DNA of 64,000 nucleotides, taken from positions 1,079,395 through 1,143,394 of the forward strand of contig PJEW03000013.1 in the NCBI GenBank assembly GCA_002900995.3, given 5' to 3'. The stretch is from Ganoderma boninense (taxonomy: Eukaryota > Basidiomycota > Agaricomycetes > Polyporales > Polyporaceae). The notes beneath the pieces are model-generated. The model was given only the letters and a program-made list of their open reading frames with translations. It was not told the DNA's origin and did no database searches. Each line of letters starts with the position of its first letter. Position 1 is the stretch's first letter. Shown here piece after piece: positions 10,760 to 21,779 of this stretch. The position numbers were made by a program, and so were the translations under genes.

Positions 10760-11788
10760 TAAGCAGATACGAACGGGTAGAAACTGAGTTACTCACCTGA
10801 GCACCGTCCTCCAACCAGCTCGCGCCGTCGCCTTCTAACCGTACGTCAATCGCGATGGGCCATTCTGCCCAGCATAAATTCGATCATGAGCGTGAGCGGA
10901 ATCACCCCAGGATGACGCCGGAGATCAGGCAGTATATCGAACACTGGCAGCCAAGATAGAGGTCAAGCAGGAATTGGCCGTGAGCATAGGGAGGGTTGAG
11001 CTTCGCCCCGTCGACCGCCTTATCGTACCGGAGCCAGTGGTGCGTGAGGTTCATCTGCACGAATAGCTGCTCGCCGTCCACGATGCACGAGTTGGTTGGC
11101 TTCTGTCACATCTAGCCCAGGACTGGGAGCTCGGGCTCGGCTCGCTGACGAGCGGCGGGAAGACCATGGATGCTTGGAGAGGAGGAGCACCCAGCCGGTG
11201 TGCTCGCGGCGGAACTACGGGTCAGGATGCGGGCGTTCGCAACTAGTCCGCGGTGGGGGATTGAGGCGTCGCGGGGGACACGAGCGTGGGGTGAGCCTGC
11301 GTGCTGACCGAATACAGCACGTTGTCCGGGTCGTGCAGCATGTGAGCGAGAAACGGGGAGAGGACGCCAGAGCCGGGGTGGGTGTAGGGCGCGCGGAGGG
11401 CGGGATGGTACCAGTTAACCTCCTCATAGTGGTCTCTGCCGTCTATGGTCACCTTGACCGAGAAGGGCGGGGTCTGTCGAGTCGAGATTGCCCCAACGCT
11501 AGGTGGGCTCGGCCAAGGGAGCGGTGGGTAGGTTCGGGGACTCAGGTGGAAGTGTGGAGCGCGACGGGCTCCTCGTCGACGAGCTCAGTCTGACGGAAAG
11601 ACGTGGAGGTGGATTGAGGGAAGATGTAAGGGGAGGTGGAGGAGCCGAGGTTGGACCATAGAAAGTGGCGGGTTCGATGGGGTAGCTGATTGCATGGGAG
11701 AGGGGGCGATTTGGTAAGTGGGAAGCTCCGAACGAGGGGAAGAGGCAGAGGCTGAGCAGAGGTCAGAAGGGCTGCTCAATTCTTCCAA
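10760..11788 (-). pseudogene. Decayed multi-exon gene, unknown; weak resemblance to fungal SRF1-type proteins
   Basis: Ser/Pro-rich N-terminal reading from 11788 (MEELSSPSDLCSASASS). A coherent block follows near 11290-11510 (DGRDHYEEVNWYHPAL, GVLSPFLAHMLHDPDNVLYS). Then FRREHTGWVLLLS is preceded by an in-frame TAG (11218-11220, consistent with TGG-to-TAG), and then QMNLTHHWLRYDKAVDG, PPYAHGQFLLD. Several frame changes separate the blocks. The text reminds me of fungal regulators of phospholipase D (SRF1), but that is a weak memory match. It is codirectional with the PSD2 remnant. Confidence 0.4.
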
Positions 11789-12347
11789 GTCAGTTCACTT
11801 GGAAAGCCCTCCCTCGCGGCCTCGCCAGACGCCACGACGAGGGATACAGCCCTTTCCGAAATTGAATATTGATGGCCGCGCGCCACTCCGCTCGAAAAAA
11901 ATCAAAAAATCCAGAAATTCATGGAGGGGGACTCAACGGCCTGCCAGGGCTCATGGCTCACCACAGCATGCATGAATGAGCTCCATGTGGGACGTATGGT
12001 CATCAAAGCGAGTCCTGATGTCGATGTCCGTCGAAAATTCCGTTGAGTTTAGGTTCAGCAGCACACCTCGTCATCCCGCACATCAAGGGCAGGGCGCCCT
12101 TCGGTCTGCAGACCTCGTTGTAGTCCCTACCAACGCGCTGAGTTGCCTTTGGAGAAATGGATACTTATCTTGGTGGAATTGGAGTACAGATACATTGCAC
12201 GCGTTTTACTGCTGCTCTGATTTTTTCTAGCAATGCTTGAGGCGTCAAGGCTCGCTGGTGGCTCAGAACATGATTCTCTCCTCTGCGGCATGACTGATGA
12301 CGATTCGGATCTTTCTCACGAGTAACTTCACCAAAACTCCTGATTCA
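11789..12347. other. Non-coding stretch with one dispersed repeat
   Basis: Apart from the 47-bp repeat copy at 12084-12130, I see nothing assignable. Confidence 0.4.
12084..12130. repeat. Dispersed 47-bp repeat, copy 2
   Basis: Second copy of the unit at 5069-5115, same orientation, 7 kb away. The GGTCTGCAGACC palindrome is conserved. Confidence 0.85.
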
Positions 12348-12494
12348 AGTTATCCGGCACTTTCATACATGTTATGGAATCGATGGATGTCGTACTACCA
12401 TCATGCCAGTGGTACAAGTGTTGAGTGTTGGAACCTGTGGTTATGATTTTTCGCTTTTTTGATTTTGTTTCGCGTTCAGAGGCGCGCGGACATC
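12348..12494 (+). repeat. Dispersed repeat of about 147 bp, copy 1
   Basis: Aligns with 18918-19055 over its whole length. It begins AGTTATCCGGCACTTTCATA and ends GCGTTCAGAGGCGCGCGGACATC. The copies differ mainly by a short internal insertion here, where the other copy has the compact palindrome GTACCATGATGGTAC. Flanks are unrelated, as for a transposed unit. Confidence 0.8.
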
Positions 12495-12735
12495 AATTTC
12501 GGAAAGGGCTGTACGAAAAATTCAGGTCAGGAATATGATTGTGACAGGAGACCATTCGGGGACGGTAGATTCATCAGCAAAAGTGTAAAAGTGTCGTCTA
12601 ACTTTGCCTGTACGCGCCGGCCAAGGGAAGCATGAAAAGCGCATGCAATGTCCCTGCAAAATGGTCTGCGTAACGGCTCGATGGCCTGCCCACGGGATCT
12701 TGCCCCCGAGAGGTGGGAGGGTAGGCCAACCCATC

Positions 12736-12783
12736 CGATCCGATGCAATCCTCACGAGATCTCGTGAGGATTGCATCGGATCG
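12736..12783. repeat. 48-bp perfect palindrome with no spacer
   Basis: Arms 12736-12759 and 12760-12783 are exact reverse complements, centred on CGAGA|TCTCG. No gene is evident within about 800 bp on either side. Perfect spacer-free palindromes of this size are usually unstable, so it is probably recent or under selection. Confidence 0.95.
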
Positions 12784-15700
12784 TGGTGGCGGCAGTGTCA
12801 TACCGTGTCGATATTCCGATGCTCACTTTTATGAGATAGCCAGGGCTTTTGTGTATTGCGGGTTGAGGCAACATTAAAAAGCTCATGCAATCAGTGGCCG
12901 AGGTGGAGAGGGTCTGCAGCATGCGTCCAAGGTGGTCTTGGCTTCACCGTGTTGCATGGGACGGTAGCAAGCTATATACAATCTAAATATAATAGGTACA
13001 TTGCCCCTCCGGGCGGACCTGGCCACTGCTCCCAGTATCAAGTATCTGCTGAAAGAATCTTAGATAGAGGGCGTCCGATGTCGGGGTAAATAGCGCGCTG
13101 CGGGCAGGCTAAAGCCCGCCCTTGCGCACTATACTGCCCTCCTACTCAGTTGTGGTTGTCCCAGTAATTACTAGAAGCGAGTAAGTCTTATGTGCCCTGC
13201 CCAGGCCCCACGCTTCCAAGCAGCAGAACACATGGATGCCAATCAGAGAAAGTCGAAAACGAAAAGCACGACGATGCTCATAGGTGCCAGGGGTCCGTTT
13301 GATGGATTTCCTAAATATGGTTTCCACCACGTGTTGATGGCACCGCTACATGGACTGTCGACATACTGAAATACAGACCTAGTCCACTAAAGTGGCCAGG
13401 CATATTAAATATAGTTTCGCTCTCGCCTACAGACGTTCCAAGTCGGGCTGGGAAACAGGCAGGTGGAGAGATCAACCGATGGTAACAAGACATACACATA
13501 CAAGTCAAAACATAGGAGCTAGCATGCGAGAGCCGGTTGCTCCTGGCCACGAACATACGGAGGAACACAACGAAGCCCCCGACTGCCCGACCTTCCGGTC
13601 CAGATGACCCAACCGTGCACCGCAGTCAGCGCCTCTCCTGCTCGCAAATGGAATAAAGTGCTATGCACGTACTTTTGCAAGCTGCTAATCGAAGCACTGA
13701 TCTGCGCGAAGACACTGGTAGCGTTGATTGTTGGGTAGTGTTCAGTAATCAAAATATGACGTCCGCCCCAAGACGGCGCTGCTCACCGGCATTGAAAGTA
13801 CACGTACTCAGGAGTTCCATGCAGACCGCCCCCTTTGCGAGCCTCCCAAGCCATGAATTACCGCCTTGATGCTGCGAAACGGCAATGCCGACTTCTTTGG
13901 CAGTGCTTTTGATACATTATCAGTCTTGCTAACCTTGTCCGGAAACCAGCATGTCGATGCAGAAGGAAGACACTCACCGTCGCCAATGCATCCTAACCGG
14001 TGTATCCTCATGTACGCGGCATTGCCCGGGTCCTCTCACCAGCTATTGGGCTCCCAACTACCTGGATATGAGTGTGAGTGCAAGTGCACAAGCAACAAGG
14101 TGGGCATAGGGATTCACAATCGGAATGGGAACAAGGGCGGAGACGTGGATGTGGGAATACGTGCGGCGGATAACGATGACGTGGTGGGCCACGCGATTGG
14201 ACACAGCCTGAGCCTAATGCTGAGACTAGCCCCAACGCTGGGGCGGACAAGGATAAGGATGGGCTCGACAACGTGGGGGACATACGGATGGTGGACACTG
14301 CCTCGGAGCAATCAGGGTGACGTTCAAGAGGAATAACGCACTGGCAAGCAGACCGAATGAGGCTGAAGTATATATTCAAAAGCAACTAGGCGAAGGACAG
14401 TGAGTATATGCGCATATGTATCGGAGCATATATGCACGTGTCAAGGCAGACTTACGTGAAAACCTCCCGCAGGCATTGTTGAGCTCAGTGGAGATGGCGA
14501 CGGGGCCTTGAGGAGTCGAAAAGGGGAGGCCACGACTTGTCCTTCTCCCTCGGAGTCCTACAGATAGATGGCGAGTGCGGATAGAAGATAAGGGGAGTCC
14601 AGATGGTGGGAGGAAGGAAACCAGGGTGTTCGCGTATTTCTCTGGCAGGGCCGTTTATGGGACTGTCAAAACCGGATGACGTCATCAGACGCGACAGTAA
14701 ATGTTAATCACGTGAGCACGCACCGGAGTCGACCGCCATCGGCCATCCTTGCTCGACCACGTCTCTTGCCTCTGGCCACTCTGATCCTCCGGATCCCTCT
14801 CATCAATGTCTTCAGGAAGACAAATATCATCGCCGACCAATGTAAGAAGACAGTGGATGTTGTCAACGGTGGTCGGATCTCTCTCTGACATCGCCGTACG
14901 CGTATCGACCAGCAAACGGGAAATCATGACTTCAGGAAGTCACGGCATAGCGCCAATCTCAGAAGGAGAGGGGACTTGAAGGGGTGACAGGGCTACGCCG
15001 CTGAAGCAGAGGAGGGTTAGTGGCTCAAAGCGAGCAGCTCACGGTACGTCGCAGTAGCTCTCCACCATCCATTCCGATCAGCATATATACAGTTTGAACG
15101 TAATGCCCGTGACATTGAGGATACCTCGTCCAACCGTTGTTGTGTTTCTGAGGGATGTTCACAGCATATAAGTATGAGAACGTAGCTGAGCTCCCGCCCT
15201 CCCTTGTTCCGAGTTATGTATACTATTATACATTATTACATAACACATAGAGATATTGCATGGTAGGAGGTCTGTGCGCAACTCTGCCATCATAGAGAGT
15301 GTGAGTGTGGGGATGTAATCCCGCCGCCAAAGCGCGCGAGATTGCGAGGATTGCGCGATGATGCCCTCCTGTCGCTCAAATCGGGCGGTCTTGCGCGCCC
15401 GCGCGCTTATGAGCCGTGGCGGCAGCGTCCGCACATCTGGCCGACATTTTTTCACTTTTGCTGATGTTTACCGCCTTGCCGACTATGGCTACGGCCATAG
15501 CCATAGCCATAGCCATAGTCGACTTGCGATGCCGTTCTTGATGGCAATGTTGGTGGACTCTGTTCACGAAACAACAGATTCATGGAGGAGTGAGACTTGC
15601 TGGAGCCCAGTATCTTGTCCGACCCTCGGAGGAGCGGGTGACGTACGCGACTGAGTCGGCGCTCTGGGAAGTTCTGCATCCACGAAGTTGAAACTGCTGC

Positions 15701-16146
15701 CTCCGGCCGCGGTATTGCAAAACTAACTTCGAGTTAATATTGCACAGCGGTGATGGCGAAGAAAGAATGTCGTCCTTCGTGAGCATGAGGCCATGATGCC
15801 AGCACTTCTTCACCGCCTCCCGTCTCCTCAACCCCGACCATGATCTTCGTCCTACAAGGTAAGCATAACAGCAGGTCGAATTCGAGGGAACAACATGACA
15901 GGTATTTTATTATACAGCACCGTGGATCTAGTACCGATCGGGAACCTCATTCAATGAATCGAGACGCTTGGAGAAGCACATGTTGAACCTCTACTATCTC
16001 AGCTTACTGAAACCGCGCCCCGGTCATCACGGTACAAAAACAACTTGCTGTCCAGCTTGAAGCTAGTGACGAGAGAGTATCAGAAGCTATGAGTAGGCAG
16101 TTTTTGTAACTTCTAAAGGCTTACCAGAAACAGCGCGTCGTTCGTC
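12784..16146. other. Gene-poor region
   Basis: No supported gene over 3.3 kb. A possible minus-strand fragment at 14685-14927 (MISRLLVDTRTAMSERDP) reads coding-like but lacks neighbouring exons. Simple repeats occur (see 15479). Confidence 0.4.
15479..15526. repeat. CCATAG microsatellite inside a short inverted repeat
   Basis: Several CCATAG units follow one another; the block is bordered by GACTATGGC and GCCATAGTC, so the array can fold into a hairpin. Confidence 0.8.
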
Positions 16147-17846
16147 CTAAGGCATCGTATAGAGCGTTGGGACGGCTACCTGCAACCGCCGCAGTCGCCT
16201 CTCCGACAACGGGACTGACGCAGACGCAGTATTCCGATACTCCAGCTTCTCGAGCCGCAGACCCAGTGAAGCCCGCCACTCGATTGTCATAACCAGCAGC
16301 TCGTGCACGCCGCTCCCATTCGTGCACTCGATCGAGAGCCGCTTGAGACCCGCACACAACACGGCCTTGCCTTCTCCGCTTGGGCGTCGGAATGCACGGA
16401 GAAGGTTTCGGCACGAGTTGATACTCACTGTAAAGTCGGCGAGGAGGGGAAGGGCGGCAAGGACTTGCAGCCAAGCGTCCACGGTCACGGAGTTGCCGCT
16501 TCCGAACTGGAGCACGAAGCAAGTGAGCCTCCCGGATGATAATAGGGCAGCAATGCCGCAAAGAGTATCCGAGCAGTCGCACGCTGTGGGCATCGCTACC
16601 CAAGGCGCTTGACATGTTTTGAGCGTGAGGCACTCAGAGCCCCCGGCGAAACCGTGGACTTCGTGATGCAAGGCACTCTGGCTGACGTCTGACGACAAAT
16701 TTACCACAGCGACGTCGACAGTTTGGACGACTGTAGGCGGCGGGGAGGTGGGTATTATCCACTCTAGTTGCGAGGCAGATTCTATCGACAGGTGGGCGGT
16801 GGGTGGCAGGGTGACGTTGGAGAGGAACTCGAGCACAAAAGATGCAACATTGACGTGACGGGCATCGATATGGCAGCAGCGCAAGTGGGGAATGGCACAG
16901 GGAAGATTGAGAGTAGGAATGGGAGTCGGTGGGTGTATTGGGGAAGCCCAGTTGAGGAGGAACAGCTCTTCTAGGTTTATGCACAACTCTAGTCCCTTCA
17001 AAAACAAGAAGATCTCGAGGGGGCGATCGTGGTGGATCAAGATCTTGAGGGATGGGAACGCCAGCGACGGTGCAAAAACACAGCCGTTGAGGCACTCCAG
17101 TTTCCGCAACCGAGGAAACCTTTGGGAAGTGGCAGGCATGGTGTGATCAACATCCGGCGCAGGTAGATCCAGGAAGCGAGGCCCGATAGACGCACAACGG
17201 AGAGTCTCCAAGTTTGGCATCGTGAGCATGAGGAGGGCAAATCTGTCCTCCAAATGGACAGACAGCTCAGAGAGACGGCTCAGGTACCCACGAGATTCTA
17301 GAGACTGCAGAAACGGAACGTTGGGACCCACGTTTAATGCGTATGGGAGCGGTGTGGAGTGATGGATGAACTTGGTCATCCAGTTAAAGTCCGTGGAAAG
17401 CTTTGGCTGCCCGCTAGTCAGAATCATGTCTGCCCAAAACTCCGGCGTCTTGAGGATCAGCTTACGCCAAAGCTTGCAGACGTGTGTGAGCTTGATATGC
17501 TCTCGACGGTTGGGAGACACCAGTGAGAAGACTTGGATGAGAAGCTCGGGAGGCAGTTTGGCGTGGACCGGTGCTGCAGCGTTGTGAATGGTGGACAGCA
17601 GATGGATGAAGCCGGTTATGTCTTCGATCGTGGAGCGATATTCCCGAATGCGAAAAGAGACGACTGATTGGATTTGAGCGGGTGTCAACCCATGCAGCAT
17701 TGCCAGATCGCTCTCGGGCAAGGGTGCAGGGCGCGTCCAGTTTCCCCCTTCGTCGATTGCCTAGGAAAAGATGGCGTTAGCTACTAGCTCGCCATAAGAG
17801 TAAAGGGGCAGTTTACGAAGTCGATATGATCACCGTAAAGCATCAT
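16147..17846 (-). CDS. F-box protein with leucine-rich-repeat-like C-terminal half
   Basis: F-box proteins link substrates to SCF ubiquitin ligases through Skp1. The long exon (17760-16147) gives over 520 residues without a stop. An F-box is seen about 60 residues in (LPPELLIQVFSLVSPNRREH, then KLTHVCKLWRKLILKTPEFW), the typical Agaricomycete form. Leu-rich segments follow (MPNLETLRC, FPRLRKLECLNG, FPSLKILIHH, LEELFLLNW) that would form an LRR-like substrate platform. The long exon has no ATG at its 5' end. An intron at 17816-17761 (GTAAAC...CCTAG, 56 nt) joins it to a short first exon starting at the ATG at 17846 (MMLYGDHIDF). One of the few genes here with no visible lesion. The target is unknown. 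Confidence 0.8.
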
Positions 17847-18577
17847 GTAAGTAGCTCTCTCTACTAGGTTGGGTTGAAGGGTCTGTTGGAGCACACAATC
17901 GTGCTGGAGTCGTCGGGCTTGAGTCTCGCCCTTGTCGGATGTGACATGACCACGTGGACGTTGAGTACGTTGAGTCACCGGGCCCGCGTTTAACGTTTAG
18001 TTTTGACGTTCTGCCGCTTTCCGTGCTGCGTTGGTCCTCGTTCACATATACTTGCCTTTGCCCGTCTCGCTGCCCTCAGTCTTGCTCCCCTAAACTGAGG
18101 GTGTGTTCATCTCCTTCTCATTCATTTGTGCTAGACACTAATCTGCGTACGTTTACAGGTGCTTCAAATACTGTATATTGAATATAGTCTTGCTGCATAC
18201 TGAGGCCCACTGCATTATAGCCTACCCTCGCCTTCGTCACGCCCACGCACTCCAATAAGTTATGAGCCCTGCAGGTAGGCTCTGACTTCAATCGGACTCA
18301 CTCGCCTCCCGCTCGCTCGCCTTTCGCCCGCCTTTCGCCAGCGCCATTGCCGCGCTCTCTGCTCGCCTTCGCTTGCGCCGTTGCCGCGCTCCTCGTCCGC
18401 CTCTGCCTGCGCCATCGCCGCGCTATCCATTGCCTGCGCAACTGCCGCGCGCCTTGCCCATCCTCCGGATCCGCTTGTGCCGCTGCCACACCTTCTCTCC
18501 CGCCGATCCGCTTCCGTTCCATCTCGCTCGCCGCTGCGTACTCCCTCCGTCCCATCGATCTCGCCGCCACCACGTCC
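17847..18577. other. Intergenic, with low-complexity GC-rich repeats
   Basis: Segment 18300-18480 repeats GCCATTGCCGCGCTC-like words about 30 bp apart and gives Ala/Arg/Pro-rich frames on both strands. These are not real proteins. Confidence 0.5.
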
Positions 18578-18868
18578 GTCAGCCATGCCGACTTTGTTGC
18601 CGGCGTCGAGAAGCTCGACGCATCCGGAAAGGAGTTTGTTCTCTTCCGCGATCAATTCCAGATCGCCGTCACCCACAAGGAGGCCTGGAATCATTTCGAC
18701 GGTACGTCCACTCGCCCGGTCCCCCCCCCGTTCAGGCCCAACTCATTGCTCTCGAGATCGCCTCCATCGCTGCATAGGACAAGAAGGAGAACCTCGCGCT
18801 ATACCTCCACAGCCTGAAGATCGCCCCCACCGTGTTCACGAAGCACAATCGCAAGGGGCTAGGGTAAT
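18578..18868 (+). pseudogene. Ty1/copia-type gag fragment
   Basis: Reading ADFVAGVEKLDASGKEFVLF, then RDQFQIAVTHKEAWNHFDG, fits the N-terminal gag region of fungal copia elements (Leu-x-x-SGK-x-Phe, then a W-HFDGT end). It is followed by a donor-like GGTACGT, then DKKENLALYLHSLKIAP. No copia protease, integrase or RT follows. A dispersed repeat (18918-19055) begins about 50 bp downstream. Confidence 0.45.
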
Positions 18869-18917
18869 CGCGGTGGTGGGGTGCGGATGGTGTACCCTAC
18901 CGTCTGGGTACGAGACC

Positions 18918-19055
18918 AGTTATCCGGCACTTTCATACATGTTATGGAATCGATGGATGTCGTACCATGATGGTACAAGTGTTGAGTGTTGGAACCTGTG
19001 GTTATGATTTTTCACTTTTTTGATTTTGTTTCGCGTTCAGAGGCGCGCGGACATC
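18918..19055 (+). repeat. Dispersed repeat of about 140 bp, copy 2
   Basis: Second copy of 12348-12494, slightly shorter, with an intact GTACCATGATGGTAC palindrome in the middle. Confidence 0.8.
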
Positions 19056-20190
19056 TGGCCAGCCAAACTATATCGTTCGGTGATCGCTGTCCGTCACGCC
19101 GCTCATAGGTTCGGTACCACTCAGCCTCCCTCTCGCAACACTGTCGAGCCTGGTGAGCGGCATGTTCATTTATCGGGACCCCGGTACTGTACGATGACCG
19201 CCCATGCCGAACTTGCTATCTCTCCCCACAGTAGTCACGACGGCCTCCTGCATGATTAAGTCAGTAACGTGAACGAGTCGGGACGGACGACCAAACTTTG
19301 ACCAACCCGTGACAGCACTCGTGAAGACTGCTCAGGCTCGCGCAGCACTGGGACGACGACGGAAGCGGCACACGGCTGGGTTGCCCACAAAGGTGACTGG
19401 CTGGGTTGCCCACAAAGGTGACTGGGATTGGGGTTACAGTGGCGGCTTGGATGGAGGAGAGCGTGGGTAGTGGGTGGCAGCATCAGGGAAAACCCCTCCC
19501 CTTTCGGCCCGGGGCCGAAAGTAACCCGAGATGCGTACCAGCGCTAATGTCTGGGTACGGGCGTCTTCCTACATTGGGAATGGGAAATGGGAATCCCGGA
19601 TGTACCAAAAAGCCAGGCTCCTACCCACCGCTGTTTCGAGTTGAGGGGCCGATATCCTAGAGCGGGGGTCGAGATTAAATCCAAGAAGTAGTACGCAGCC
19701 TGAATCATGTAAGCGCTCACTCAGGCTGGATCACGTGTACTTTATGTTGCCCCTCAACTCTCTACAGCGGCTGGCACCAAACACAGGTAAATATACGGAG
19801 CCCGGCCAGTAGACGCCTGAACCCACCCCATATGGAAAGACGGAAATCCTTCGGCAAACCCCATTTTTCGTACTCGCACTGCAGAGGGTTCTTCCGGCTG
19901 TCTGCCGTCTCCCTTTTCAAATCGCCAGCTTCTTCGTGACAGTGTCCGGAGATATGGGGGGCGGTAATCTCCACCCAGAGGGAGGTCCCCCACCGGCATG
20001 CCCCGGAGCCGTCCCGGCGCCGGCGCTGGTCTCCGACAGGCCGTCGATGGTCTCCGTCCAGAGCCGGCCATCCCAGAAAGGCAGTCCGGACGGCTGTCAG
20101 GTGGAGGCATCGGTGCTCGTTTGCAGCCTCAGATCTGTTCCAGACCACTGCAGTCACTCTCTGAACACCATCCGCCACCGTGCATTGACC
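19056..20190. other. Non-coding, upstream of the Y14 copy
   Basis: Holds a perfect 25-bp tandem duplication (19374-19423). Minus-strand frames at 19754-20178 overlap in two registers and show no motif. Confidence 0.4.
19374..19423. repeat. Perfect 25-bp tandem duplication
   Basis: The unit GGCTGGGTTGCCCACAAAGG plus TGACT occurs twice head to tail without a mismatch. Confidence 0.9.
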
Positions 20191-20966
20191 ATGTCCGACG
20201 ACGGGATGAACATTGACGATGGTATGTTTCCCGACCAGTTCATACTAGTCCCCTACTCACCGCCCCTGCGTTCAGGTCAGGTCGTGAGGCGGAAGGGCCG
20301 GGGTTTCCAGAGTGTGGCTGGTATGTTCGAACCCATCTGTTCCAGACGAACATCTCGCATTAAGTTATGCCCACACATGTTCTGCAGGGAACGAGAGTGC
20401 GGGTCACCTCTGAGCAGGTTTTTGATAGAGTAGAGTCGTGGCATACCTCAGAGACACGCGCAGCACGATGTGAGTCTTTCCAAGCTCCAAGCGTTCTCCC
20501 CTCCCAGCCTCCCGTCGTCCTAACACGCGTCATTTGAACGTGCAGCTGTCGAACGCTGTATTGTGCTTGTCACCAACGTGCACAAAGAGGCCACCGAGGA
20601 GGACGTGATGGACAAGTTTGCAGGAATATGGCGAGATTAAAAACCTTCATCTCAACCTGGACAGACGGACGGGTTATGTCAAGGTGCGCACACATCCATT
20701 CTCGCTTCCAGTCCCATTCTTCGCATCTGCCCGCCTGATACAAAGATGCTCACCGTCATTCCCAGGGCTATGCATAGGTGGAGTACGAAACGATGGGGGA
20801 GGCGCAGGCGGCCATTGATGGGGCGTCGGGATCAGCCCTATTGGAGCAGCAGCTTCAGTGTGACTTCGCATTCGTCAGACCGCCACCTGCTGGACCGAAG
20901 AAGGGCCGTGGAAGGGACGGCCGTGGTCGGAGTGCGAACCCGTCGCGCCGACACGGAGGAGACTAA
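20191..20966 (+). pseudogene. RBM8A: Y14/RBM8A (exon-junction complex RRM protein), broken copy
   Basis: Y14 pairs with Mago in the exon-junction complex. Exons 20191-20221, 20276-20320, 20388-20469, 20546-20683 and 20766-20966 are recognisable, with GT-AG introns. Residues include MSDDGMNIDD, VVRRKGRGFQSVAG, VTSEQVFDRVESWHTSETRA, the RRM text ERCIVLVTNVHKEATEEDVM, then YGEIKNLHLNLDRRTGYVK, and VEYETMGEAQAAIDGASG. The tail is GRGRDGRGRSANPSRRHGGD, basic as in Y14. Lesions: a one-base loss after NESA in exon 3, an extra base after DKFA near 20622, and a TAG (20775-20777) where RRMs have Leu after GYA. Retained introns mean a decayed DNA-level duplicate or haplotype copy, not a processed one. 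Sequencing errors could explain the indels but less readily the TAG. Confidence 0.8.
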
Positions 20967-21779
20967 AGGCTCTTGACACCAGCTCTCGCCGGTGCTCTCT
21001 GTTGGCTCTCTGTGCGCGTCATGGTTGCTTGACATCGCTGTCTTGCTGCGGATTTTGCTCGTCTGCACTTTGAACTGTATATCTTATCCTCAAGCATAGG
21101 GAATAGCGGGGGGTAACCCCAGGGTGTTTGAGGTGACACCCCCTACCCTTACCCCCCAAACCCTTACCCCTGACGGGGGGGTGGGGGGTTTCCCAAGGGT
21201 ACAAGTTTCTGACCCTTACCCTTACCCTTACATACCCTTATGCTATATCCTTGAAGATTTTGGCTGAAATCAGTACTAGATAGGCAATATATATGGTCTA
21301 CAAGATGTCTACTACTGCTGTTAAGCAGCATTGATGTAAGCCAAGCAGTATGACCCTCAATATACAACTATATTCAAGAGTGCATTTCAATGTACTATTT
21401 CAAATACCCCTGCAGCTATACCCCTGACCCTTGACTGGGAGGTAAGAGAGTCTGAACTGATGACCCCCCACCCCTACCCTTGGACACCCTTACCCCTAAC
21501 CCCCCAAAACCCCCATACCCCCCGCTATTCCCTACTCAAGCATCCTTTTTTGCACCTCCAGTATTCCGTATGTGCTATGTTGTTGGCCGCAAAGCCATTG
21601 GGTTGAGTCTGCCCAGCTCGAGACCGTGGGTGAGGACGTGGATGAGGTCACGTTTTGGGTGTGCATGTCCGAGTCGGTTCACACGACCACGCTGCCTGTG
21701 TGGCTTCGCCTGTGACCAGCATCTTCCCCATCTACCGCAACTACCTCCCTCGTCCTCTCGCGTGTTGACTACTGCTGCC
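20967..21779. other. C-rich intergenic region
   Basis: Homopolymer-rich text (CCCCCTACCC, CCCTTACCCTTACCCTTA, GGGGGGGTGGGGGG) at 21100-21240 and 21420-21520, with no gene. It could form G-quadruplex structures. The HP1 start lies at 21780. Confidence 0.5.

Noticed and set aside
15159..15831. Overlapping small frames around the CCATAG array
   Set aside because: They are translations of the microsatellite (alternating Met/Ala and Tyr/Gly) rather than genes.
21100..21240. CCCTTA repeats as telomere sequence
   Set aside because: The complement is TAAGGG, not TTAGGG; it is C-rich low complexity, not a telomere unit.
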